Shown: positions 1 to 6,080 of the stretch, one piece after another
Position numbering within the stretch: the first letter of the stretch is position 1
Layout: each line of letters starts with the position of its first letter
Assembly (NCBI GenBank): GCA_007134165.1
Contig: SLLJ01000264.1
Coordinates: 1 to 8,133, forward strand
Reading direction: 5' to 3'
Source: Nitriliruptoraceae bacterium
Lineage (GTDB): Bacteria; Actinomycetota; Nitriliruptoria; Nitriliruptorales; Nitriliruptoraceae
DNA: 8,133 nt
Notes under the pieces: model-generated
The model's database searches: none
What the model was told of the DNA's origin: nothing
The model's input: only the letters and a program-made list of their open reading frames with translations
Made by a program: the position numbers and the translations under genes

Positions 1-1636
1 CAACCTCTCGCCCGACACCTACGGCGATCTGCTGCGCGCCGGCATCGACGACTGGGGCGGGGTGTCGCCGGTCACCCCCGACCACGTCAACCCCGAGGCA
101 CCCTGGCCGCATCTCGACGAGTTGGCCGATCGGTCGGCCGCCCACGGTTTCGTGCTCACCGAGCGGCTCTGCGTCTACCCCGAGCAGGTCACCTGTCCTG
201 ACCCGTGGCTCGCGGGCCGGATGCGTGGGCCGGTCGCCGCACTCGCCGACGCGAGCGGGCTGGCGCGTCCCGGAGCGCGGCCCGAGCCCCACCCGTGGCA
301 GGATGCCGAGGTGGTGTCGGTCGAACTCAGCGGTGCGATGGCCGCCGTGATCGACGGTGACGAGTCCGACGGTTCCGCCGCCGACGGGCGCAATGCCCGC
401 TCGGCCGCGGCCGACGACGACCTGCACCGGGCGGTGTACGGCGACCTGCACGTCATCGCCGACGGGGTGCTCGCCGCCAACGCGCCGCGGACCGTGGTCC
501 CGCCGCGCACCGCGATCCGCCGGGAGGTGGCCGCCGCGCTCGACCGTGCCCAGCGGGGCGTGGTCCTCGACGACGTCGAGGTGGCGCGGCTGTTCGACAC
601 CAGCGGGGTCGAGCTCGATGCGCTCGCGGCCGCCGCCGACGAACTGCGCGCCCAGCGGGTGGGAGACACGGTCACCTACGTGGTCAACCGCAACCTCAAC
701 TTCACCAACGTGTGCTACACCGGCTGCCGGTTCTGCGCGTTCGCGCAGCGGCGCGACGACCCCGACGCCTACCAGCTCTCGCTCGACGACATCGCCGACC
801 GGGTCGAGCAGGCCTGGCAGGCGGGAGCGACCGAGGTCTGCATGCAAGGGGGGATCCACCCCGATCTGCCGGGCGACTACTACTTCGCGGTGCTCGATGC
901 GATCCGCGCGCGGGTGCCTGACATCCACATCCACGCCTTCAGTCCGATGGAGGTCGTGAACGGCGCGACCCGGCTCGGGATCCCGGTGCGTGAGTGGCTG
1001 ACCGAGGCGCGGGATCGGGGCCTGGACTCGATCCCGGGCACCGCCGCCGAGATCCTCGACGACGAGGTGCGCTGGGTGCTGACCAAGGGCAAGCTGCCCG
1101 CGGCCGCCTGGGTCGAGGTGGTGACCACCGCCCATGAGGTCGGGCTGCCCTCCTCCTCGACGATGATGTACGGCCACGTCGATGAGCCGCGGCACTGGAT
1201 CGCTCACCTGAAGCTGCTGCGGCGCATCCAGGAGGACACCGGGGGGTTCACCGAGTTCGTGCCGCTGCCATTCGTGCACCAGCTCGCGCCGATCTACCTC
1301 GCCGGGGTCGCGCGGCCCGGGTCGACGTGGGAGGAGGACCGGCAGGTGCACGCGATCGCCCGCCTGCTGCTGGCCGGCGCCATCGACCACGTGCAGGTGT
1401 CGTGGGTCAAGCTCGGACTGCACCGGGCGGTGGATCTGCTGCGCGGGGGGTGCGACGATCTCGGCGGCACGTTGATGGAGGAGACGATCTCGCGCATGGC
1501 CGGTTCGCAGCACGGGGTGGCGCTGACACCCGAGCGGCTGGCCGAAGCCGCGCGGGTGGCCGGTCGACCGGTGCGTGAGCGCACCACCGTGTACGGTCTG
1601 GTCGAGCGGACCTCGACGGGCGTCGGACAAATCTGA
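1..1636 (+). CDS. fbiC: FbiC, 7,8-didemethyl-8-hydroxy-5-deazariboflavin (FO) synthase, 5'-truncated by the window edge
   Basis: This is the C-terminal 544 residues of the fused CofG-CofH enzyme. The first complete in-frame codon is at base 2 and the stop is TGA at 1634-1636. FbiC joins a tyrosine-derived fragment to 5-amino-6-ribitylaminouracil and cyclises it to FO, the chromophore of coenzyme F420, using two radical-SAM centres in the cytoplasm. The visible start (NLSP, then DDWGGVSPVTPDHVNPE) is the end of the CofG half. A linker rich in D, A and R (about bases 350-500) leads into the CofH half. Its radical-SAM cluster motif CYTGCRFC (CX3CX2C) has cysteine codons at 713, 725 and 734. Further CofH signatures are MQGGIHPDL, GTAAEIL, PSSSTMMYGH and the C-terminal GGTLMEETISRMAGSQHG. 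Known FbiC proteins are roughly 850 residues, so about 300 residues, including the CofG cluster motif, lie upstream. The ATG-like or GTG codon at 62 is internal, not the start. Identification is very secure. Confidence 0.97.
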   Translation, partial: NLSPDTYGDLLRAGIDDWGGVSPVTPDHVNPEAPWPHLDELADRSAAHGFVLTERLCVYPEQVTCPDPWLAGRMRGPVAALADASGLARPGARPEPHPWQDAEVVSVELSGAMAAVIDGDESDGSAADGRNARSAAADDDLHRAVYGDLHVIADGVLAANAPRTVVPPRTAIRREVAAALDRAQRGVVLDDVEVARLFDTSGVELDALAAAADELRAQRVGDTVTYVVNRNLNFTNVCYTGCRFCAFAQRRDDPDAYQLSLDDIADRVEQAWQAGATEVCMQGGIHPDLPGDYYFAVLDAIRARVPDIHIHAFSPMEVVNGATRLGIPVREWLTEARDRGLDSIPGTAAEILDDEVRWVLTKGKLPAAAWVEVVTTAHEVGLPSSSTMMYGHVDEPRHWIAHLKLLRRIQEDTGGFTEFVPLPFVHQLAPIYLAGVARPGSTWEEDRQVHAIARLLLAGAIDHVQVSWVKLGLHRAVDLLRGGCDDLGGTLMEETISRMAGSQHGVALTPERLAEAARVAGRPVRERTTVYGLVERTSTGVGQI

Positions 1637-1638
1637 CC

Positions 1639-1675
1639 AAAACCTAGACACGTGGTTTGACAAAACCTGTACAGG
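1639..1675. repeat. Cluster of AAACC/GGTTT elements and CCTGTACAGG palindrome upstream of the sigma gene (candidate operator)
   Basis: Seen directly: AAACC at 1640-1644, its inverse GGTTT at 1654-1658, AAACC again at 1663-1667, then a perfect 10-bp palindrome CCTGTACAGG at 1666-1675. The first and third elements also sit in a longer imperfect direct repeat (TGACCAAAACCTAGACA at 1634-1650 and TGACAAAACCTGTACA at 1658-1673), with the shared AAAACCT offset by 23 bp, close to two helical turns. The cluster begins just after the fbiC stop and overlaps the candidate -35 box and spacer of the next gene, a typical place for a repressor or activator site. The binding protein cannot be identified from sequence. 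Confidence 0.45.
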
Positions 1676-1685
1676 CTGTCACACT
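1657..1685 (+). promoter_or_regulatory. Candidate promoter of the ECF sigma factor gene
   Basis: A perfect -35 consensus TTGACA lies at 1657-1662. At 17-bp spacing the -10 hexamer would be CACACT (1680-1685), which matches TATAAT at only three positions. A strong -35 with a poor -10, and a palindrome in the spacer, suggests regulated rather than constitutive transcription. A start near 1692 would give a leader of about 25 bases carrying GGAG at 1707-1710, six bases before the ATG at 1717. No GGAAC-type ECF -35 box is seen here, so simple autoregulation by a classical ECF motif is not supported. Confidence 0.4.
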
Positions 1686-1716
1686 TCCGTCACTGCCTTC
1701 CCGGACGGAGATCCTG

Positions 1717-2340
1717 ATGGCCACCACCACAATCACGCTTCCCGCGACCGACACCGCCGCCCGGCCGGCTCTGCGCCCGGTGGACCTCACCGACGCCGCT
1801 ACCAACGAAGACCTGCTGGTGGCCACCGCGCAAGGGAATCAGGAAGCTTTCTCGCGGCTCTACGACCGAGTCAGCCCACAGGTGATCGGGGTGGCGCTGC
1901 GCACCCTGCGCGACCGGGCGCTCGCCGAAGAGGTCGCTCAAGAAGTGCTCGTGGAGGTCTGGCGCAAGGCGGATCGGTTCGACCCGATGCGCGGCTCGGC
2001 CGCCGGCTGGGTCACGACGCTGGCGCATCGTCGCGCCGTGGACCGGGTCCGCAGCGAGCAGGCCAGCCGCAATCGCGACGACCGCGTCTCGCGCCGGGAC
2101 GAGACCCGGGCCTTCGACAACGTCGCCGACGAGGTCGAGGTACGCCTCGACCACTGGCAGGTCCGCCGGGCACTGGCGTCGCTCACCGACCGCCAGCGTG
2201 AGGCCATCGAGTTGGCTTACTTCGGCGGCCACACCTACCGCGACGTCGCCAAGGTGCTCGAGATCCCCGAAGGTACCGCCAAGTCCCGTCTGCGCGACGG
2301 CCTCCAGCGGCTGCGCACCGAGCTCGAGGGCCTGGTCTGA
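1717..2340 (+). CDS. ECF-family RNA polymerase sigma factor, SigK-like
   Basis: A 207-residue group 4 (ECF) sigma factor that would direct core RNA polymerase to a specific promoter set. Region 2 spans about residues 44-112 (DAFxxLYDR-like start, then EEVAQEVLVEVWRKADRFDP and WVTTLAHRRAVDRVRSEQAS). Region 4 spans about residues 150-203, with LTDRQREAIELAYFGGHTYR followed by a helix-turn-helix around EIPEGTAKSRLRDGLQRLR. The region 2 end (AHRRAVDRVRSEQAS) and the AYFGGHTYRDVA stretch resemble mycobacterial SigK (ECF19). Start ATG at 1717 was chosen because GGAG sits at 1707-1710 with six-base spacing; in-frame codons further upstream run through the promoter region. About 30 residues precede region 2, a little long for the family. 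SigK proteins are normally held by a membrane anti-sigma (RskA) encoded next door, but none is present here; a hairpin follows instead. Family assignment is firm; the SigK subgroup is likely, and no target is known. Confidence 0.95.
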   Translation: MATTTITLPATDTAARPALRPVDLTDAATNEDLLVATAQGNQEAFSRLYDRVSPQVIGVALRTLRDRALAEEVAQEVLVEVWRKADRFDPMRGSAAGWVTTLAHRRAVDRVRSEQASRNRDDRVSRRDETRAFDNVADEVEVRLDHWQVRRALASLTDRQREAIELAYFGGHTYRDVAKVLEIPEGTAKSRLRDGLQRLRTELEGLV

Positions 2341-2367
2341 ACGCGCTTCGCCGTCTCCCGCCACGCT

Positions 2368-2389
2368 GACCCCGCCCTCCGGCGGGGTC
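2368..2389 (+). terminator. GC-rich hairpin after the sigma factor gene, probable terminator
   Basis: GACCCCGCC (2368-2376) pairs perfectly with GGCGGGGTC (2381-2389), giving a 9-bp stem with a four-base loop CTCC; T2367 and G2390 could add a wobble pair. It lies 28 bases after the sigma factor stop. The downstream sequence (GCGTCGTTGTG) has only a weak run of T, as is common for actinobacterial hairpin terminators. It would separate the sigma gene from whiB. Confidence 0.65.
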
Positions 2390-2537
2390 GCGTCGTTGTG
2401 GGGCAGGAGTGATCCCGGTGCTCGCGCCGTTCGTCGTGGGAACGTGGGTGGATGGCGGCAACACGTGCGCTGGGCGAACGTATCCGTCGACTCCGGGCGC
2501 CGAGTGGGTGCTCGGGCCGGTCAACGTCCGATCGGCC

Positions 2538-2580
2538 TTGACCTGCGCTCGCTGACCGTTCAAAATACCGCCCGTGTAAT
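2538..2580 (+). promoter_or_regulatory. Candidate whiB promoter region (two overlapping -35/-10 pairs)
   Basis: Two pairs with 17-bp spacing are visible. The first is TTGACC (2538-2543) with CAAAAT (2561-2566). The second is CTGACC (2552-2557) with TGTAAT (2575-2580). Each -10 matches TATAAT at four of six positions. The stretch is noticeably AT-rich compared with its surroundings and ends about 30 bases before the whiB GTG, which fits a short leader. Sequence alone cannot say which pair is used. The rest of the 2390-2537 gap shows no gene or clear element. Confidence 0.45.
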
Positions 2581-2596
2581 CTCAAAGGTGTGAGAT
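2579..2596. promoter_or_regulatory. Inverted repeat over the presumed whiB transcription start (candidate operator)
   Basis: ATCTCA (2579-2584) and TGAGAT (2591-2596) form a perfect 6-bp inverted repeat separated by AAGGTG. It overlaps the end of the downstream candidate -10 box and the expected start point, immediately before the ribosome binding site GAGGAG at 2598-2603. It could be a protein-binding site or a weak leader hairpin. A repeat this short can arise by chance, so confidence is modest. Confidence 0.35.
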
Positions 2597-2609
2597 CGAG
2601 GAGCGCGGG

Positions 2610-2879
2610 GTGTCCACGAGGATCGCGGAGCTCACGGGGCAGCTCACGCCTGAGTTCGAAGAGCGGGTGTGGATGCTCGACGCCCGGTGCCTCGATGCCG
2701 ATCCCGAAGCCTTCTTCCCCGAGAAGGGCGGCTCCACCCGCGAGGCCAAGCGCATCTGTGAGGACTGTCCCGTACGGGCCGAGTGCTTGGACTACGCCCT
2801 CGTTCACGATGAGCGCTTCGGGATCTGGGGCGGACTGTCGGAGCGTCAGCGACGGCGTGCCAAGCGCCTGACGGCCTGA
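2610..2879 (+). CDS. whiB2: WhiB2/WhmD-type iron-sulfur transcriptional regulator
   Basis: An 89-residue WhiB-like protein. These cytoplasmic proteins carry a 4Fe-4S cluster, bind the principal sigma factor and regulate transcription; the WhiB2/WhiB/WhmD branch controls septation and sporulation-type development. The four cluster ligands are all present: C27, C50, C53 and C59 (C, 22 residues, CxxC, 5 residues, C). The turn motif GIWGGL is at residues 71-76, followed by a basic DNA-binding tail (RQRRRAKR, 79-86). The stretch DPEAFFPEKGGSTREAK (31-47) and RAECLDYAL...DERFGIWGGLSER strongly resemble WhiB2 rather than other paralogues. The GTG start at 2610 is supported by GAGGAG at 2598-2603 with six-base spacing. 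Length is normal for the family. It stands alone between a terminator and a 129-bp gap, so it is probably transcribed from its own promoter, possibly with readthrough into the glycosyltransferase gene. Confidence 0.95.
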   Translation: MSTRIAELTGQLTPEFEERVWMLDARCLDADPEAFFPEKGGSTREAKRICEDCPVRAECLDYALVHDERFGIWGGLSERQRRRAKRLTA

Positions 2880-2908
2880 CCGCCAGCGGCCAGTCGCCCC
2901 ACCCTCTG

Positions 2909-2917
2909 TGGTACCGT
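2909..2917 (+). promoter_or_regulatory. Possible extended -10 promoter element for the glycosyltransferase operon
   Basis: TGGTACCGT (2909-2917) fits the extended -10 pattern TGNTANNNT common in high-GC actinobacteria. No good -35 box lies 17-18 bases upstream (GCCAGT or GGCCAG). If used, the leader before the GTG at 3009 would be about 85 bases. It lies in the 129-bp gap after whiB, which otherwise shows only an imperfect GC-rich hairpin. Confidence 0.25.
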
Positions 2918-3008
2918 CCGCGCGCTCCGGTCATGATGGCGCTCGTGCACGACGACTTTCGCGCTGACCGGGTCGCCGCCGAAGCCCCCGTCGAGGAGCG
3001 CGCGCCCC

Positions 3009-6000
3009 GTGCTGCAGGCCCCTGCGGGCACCCCGGTGCTCGTCGTGCTCGTCGCGCACGACGGGATGGCCTGGCTGTCGCGCACACTGGCCGCACTCGA
3101 GGCGCAGACCCACCCCGCGGTGTCGGTGCTGGCCGTGGACAACGCCAGCACGGACGGTACGCGCGAGTGGCTGGTCGACCACCTGGGCCCCGACCGGGTC
3201 CTGCTCGCTGAGCGCAACCTGGGCTTCCCCGCGGCGGTTTCGATGGCGCTGGACGCCACCGGAGCCCATGACGCGCCCTACGTGCTGCTGCTGCACGACG
3301 ACTGTGCGCTGGCTCCCGACGCGCTCCACCACCTCGTCGCGGCACTCGACGCCGACCCCCGTTTGGCCCTGGTCGGCCCCAAGCTGCATGCCTGGCAGCA
3401 GCCTGAGACCCTGCTGGCGGTGGGTTGGACGATCGATGTGGCCGGCCGGATCGTGACCGCGGTCGACGAGGGCGAACGCGATCAGGGCCAGCACGACCGG
3501 GAGCGCCAGGTCCTGGCCGTGTCAAGCGCCGGCATGCTCGTGCGCCGGGAGGTGTTCGACGGCCTCGGGCGTTTCGACCGGCGTTACCACCTGTTCCGCG
3601 ACGACCTCGACCTGTGCTGGCGGGCCCGGCTCGCCGGCTACGACGTCGAGGTGGTGCCCGAGGCCACCGCCGAGCACGTGGCTGCTGCCGACACCTTGGT
3701 CCGTCCGGGTCCGAGCCGGTTCGTCGACCAGCGGTATCTCTCGGAGCGCAACACCCTGGCGACCCTGCTCAAGAACCGCGGTGCGCTGCGTTTGGGGCTG
3801 GTCGTCGGGGTGTACTTCCTGGTTGGGCTGGCCAAGATCGCCGGGTTCCTGCTCACTCGCAGGTTGGCGGACGTCACCCGCACCGTGCGTGCCTGGCTGT
3901 GGAACGCGCGGCACCTGCGCGAGACGCTGCGGCTGCGCCGCCAGGTCCAAGGGCTGCGGCGGCGCTCCGATCGGGAACTTGCCCCCCACTTCGGCCGCAT
4001 CGCTCCGCGCGTGCGGGCCTACGTCGAAGCGATCGCCGAGTGGATCGCGGGCGGGGACGTCGTGGCTGGCCCCCCGCCGGTGGAGCGCCGCCAGGGCCCG
4101 CAAGACCCCGAGCCGGTCCTGCGCAGCATCGTTCGCACCGTGCTCGCCCGCCCGGTTCCGGTGGCGGCCACCGCGCTGGTCGCGCTGCTGGTGGTCAGCG
4201 GCTGGCCGCTGCTGCGCTCCGGCACGCTGCGTGGCGGTCAGCTCGCCCCCTGGCCTGCCTCGCCCGGGGCCTTCCTCGGCGACTACGTGTCGAGCTGGCA
4301 CGCCGCCGGCGCCTTCGGTACGACCCTGCCGCCCTCTCCCGCCCAGGCGCTGCTCGGCGCCCTGCACCTCGCGGTCGGCGGCAACAGCTACCTCGCTCCC
4401 CGGGTCCTGCTGCTGGGTACCGTGCTGCTGGCCTGGGTGCTGGCGCTCAAGGCCGCGCAAGCCTTCTCCCGGCGCAAGTTGCCTCGCGTGGTCGCGGCCA
4501 GTGCCTACGTGCTCTCCCCGCCGGCCGTCGCCGCGCTGACCACCGGACGCATCGGCGCGCTGGTGGTGATCGCGGTGGTGCCGGGGCTGGTGGCGGCGGC
4601 CACCACCCTGCTGCGCTCCGATGTCCCGGTCGACCGGGCTTGGCGGGCGATTGCCGGTGCGGTGTTGCTCACGGCGGTGGGTGGCGCCTTCGAACCCGTC
4701 CTGCTCGTGGCGGTGATCGCCGGTATCCCCGTCGCGCTGGCGATCGCGATGCTCCGGGCCAGCGACCCCGGCTGGCTGCTGGTCCTGCTGATCCGGCTGA
4801 CCACCGTGGCGGTCGTCCCCCTCGTGCTGCTGCTGCCCTGGAGCCTCCGGCTGCTCCGTCCTGATGGGCCGCTGCGTGCCGGGACGGGGGGTGAACTGGT
4901 GGTCGAGCCGCTGTGGCGCTGGCTGGTCCTCAGTCCGCAGCTGGCCGGAATGCCCGGCACCTACGCCGGAGTCGGTTTCGTGCTCGCCGGGTTGCTCGGG
5001 CTGGCGCTGGCGGCCCCTCGTGCGGGTCGTACCGTTGCCGGTCTGTGGGCGATCGCGGGTGTCGGGGCGTTTGCCGCCTGGCTGCTGGGCCGCAGCGGAT
5101 CGGTGGCCTGGCCGGGTCTGGGCCTGGTGCTGACCGCCGGGGCGTTCGCCTCGCTGCTCGCGCTCGCCTTCGCGACCGGTGCCGGCCAGCTCGGCCGGCA
5201 CGCCTTCGGTTGGCGGCAGTTGGCCTCGCTGGCCACGGGACTGGCGGTGGCGCTCAGCCTCGGTGCGGTCGCGGTGTCGCTGGTCCGCGTTCCGTGGGAC
5301 GCCTACGCCGTCGATGACGACCCGCTGCCCGCCTTCATCACGGCCGCAGCCGACCAGGCCGACTTCCGGGTGCTCGTGCTCGCCGACGACGGCCCGGTCG
5401 TTCGCTTCGAGGTCGTCCCCGCCGCCGGCCCGACGATGGCGGCCTTCGGGGTGGCCGACGCCGCCGACGTCCTGGTCGGTCCGGTCGTCGCCGACCTGGT
5501 GGGTGGGTTCGACGCCGGGGCAGCCGAGCGGCTCGGTGCGCTCGGCGTGCGCTACGTGGTCGTCCCCGAGGAGGTCGGCTCGCCCGAGCTCGATGAACTG
5601 CTCGACACCCAGCTCGGGCTCGAGCCCCGGCCGGTGGACACGGGCCGGGTGCTGCGGGTGGTCACCTGGGTACCCCGGGCCGCGCTGCTCGCTCCCGACG
5701 AAGCCGACGCGCTGCGTGCCGACGCCCGTGCCCCCGACCCCGAGCAGGTGGCCGCTCTCGAGTCCGACGGGCCGGGCCGTTTCACCGGTCGGGCTCCGTT
5801 TGGCGGCACCGTGCTCGTGGCCGAGGCCGATGACCGCGCCTGGCAGGTGTGGGCCGGCGGACGCCTGCTCGAGCGTCGCGAGGGGCCGCTGGTGACCGCC
5901 GAGGGTGCGGCACGGGGTGAGTACGTGGAGGTCCGACACGCCGGCGACGCCCGGGGGCTGGCGATCGCGGGGCAGGTGCTGGTGCTGCTGCTGACGATCT

Positions 6001-6080
6001 CGCTGGCGCTGCGGCCGCCGGGCTTCGCCGCGGACCTCGCGGCCGCCTCGCCCACCCGCCAACCGGAGGGCGGGTCGTGA
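3009..6080 (+). CDS. Large membrane glycosyltransferase: N-terminal GT2 domain plus polytopic membrane domain
   Basis: A 1023-residue protein. Residues about 8-225 form a GT-A fold family 2 domain: VLVVLVAHDG start, nucleotide-binding VDNASTDGT (43-51), NLGF (70-73), metal-binding HDD (D97, D98) and acceptor-site FRDDLDLCWRARLAGYD (196-212). A membrane helix follows at about 259-282, then a very basic cytoplasmic stretch (284-346). Roughly ten more hydrophobic helices lie between 380 and 760. Residues about 761-980 look extracytoplasmic, with GVRYVVVPE (846-854) as in YfhO-like or arabinosyltransferase-like C-terminal domains, and a last helix lies at 983-1001. It would transfer a sugar from a nucleotide-sugar, with the membrane part handling a lipid-linked or exported acceptor; substrate is unknown. 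The GTG start at 3009 has GAGGAG at 2993-2998 and begins just before the first strand of the fold. The stop overlaps the start of the next gene, implying an operon. The GT2 assignment is secure; the role is not. Confidence 0.92.
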   Translation: MLQAPAGTPVLVVLVAHDGMAWLSRTLAALEAQTHPAVSVLAVDNASTDGTREWLVDHLGPDRVLLAERNLGFPAAVSMALDATGAHDAPYVLLLHDDCALAPDALHHLVAALDADPRLALVGPKLHAWQQPETLLAVGWTIDVAGRIVTAVDEGERDQGQHDRERQVLAVSSAGMLVRREVFDGLGRFDRRYHLFRDDLDLCWRARLAGYDVEVVPEATAEHVAAADTLVRPGPSRFVDQRYLSERNTLATLLKNRGALRLGLVVGVYFLVGLAKIAGFLLTRRLADVTRTVRAWLWNARHLRETLRLRRQVQGLRRRSDRELAPHFGRIAPRVRAYVEAIAEWIAGGDVVAGPPPVERRQGPQDPEPVLRSIVRTVLARPVPVAATALVALLVVSGWPLLRSGTLRGGQLAPWPASPGAFLGDYVSSWHAAGAFGTTLPPSPAQALLGALHLAVGGNSYLAPRVLLLGTVLLAWVLALKAAQAFSRRKLPRVVAASAYVLSPPAVAALTTGRIGALVVIAVVPGLVAAATTLLRSDVPVDRAWRAIAGAVLLTAVGGAFEPVLLVAVIAGIPVALAIAMLRASDPGWLLVLLIRLTTVAVVPLVLLLPWSLRLLRPDGPLRAGTGGELVVEPLWRWLVLSPQLAGMPGTYAGVGFVLAGLLGLALAAPRAGRTVAGLWAIAGVGAFAAWLLGRSGSVAWPGLGLVLTAGAFASLLALAFATGAGQLGRHAFGWRQLASLATGLAVALSLGAVAVSLVRVPWDAYAVDDDPLPAFITAAADQADFRVLVLADDGPVVRFEVVPAAGPTMAAFGVADAADVLVGPVVADLVGGFDAGAAERLGALGVRYVVVPEEVGSPELDELLDTQLGLEPRPVDTGRVLRVVTWVPRAALLAPDEADALRADARAPDPEQVAALESDGPGRFTGRAPFGGTVLVAEADDRAWQVWAGGRLLERREGPLVTAEGAARGEYVEVRHAGDARGLAIAGQVLVLLLTISLALRPPGFAADLAAASPTRQPEGGS
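6065..6080 (+). promoter_or_regulatory. Ribosome binding site and GTGA start/stop overlap coupling two genes
   Basis: GGAGGG (6065-6070) lies inside the end of the glycosyltransferase gene, six bases before GTG at 6077-6079. That GTG shares bases with the TGA stop at 6078-6080. The strong site and the 4-bp overlap indicate coupled translation of both proteins and fix the start of the second gene. Confidence 0.85.

Noticed and set aside
1657..1716. Upstream start for the sigma factor at TTG 1657
   Set aside because: This codon is part of the likely -35 box and lacks a ribosome binding site, while ATG at 1717 has GGAG at correct spacing.
2438..2460. GGGAAC at 2438-2443 as an ECF-type -35 box upstream of whiB
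   Set aside because: No CGTC-like -10 element is found 16-17 bases downstream, and it would leave a leader well over 100 bases.
2870..2895. Hairpin at the end of whiB (GACGGCC with GGCCAGTC) as a terminator
   Set aside because: The stem needs a bulged A, the loop is 11 bases, it overlaps the coding end, and no T run follows.
2933..3211. Small plus-strand frame overlapping the start of the glycosyltransferase gene
   Set aside because: It is R/A/G-rich, has no supported ribosome binding site, and most of it lies in a wrong frame of a clear GT2 domain.
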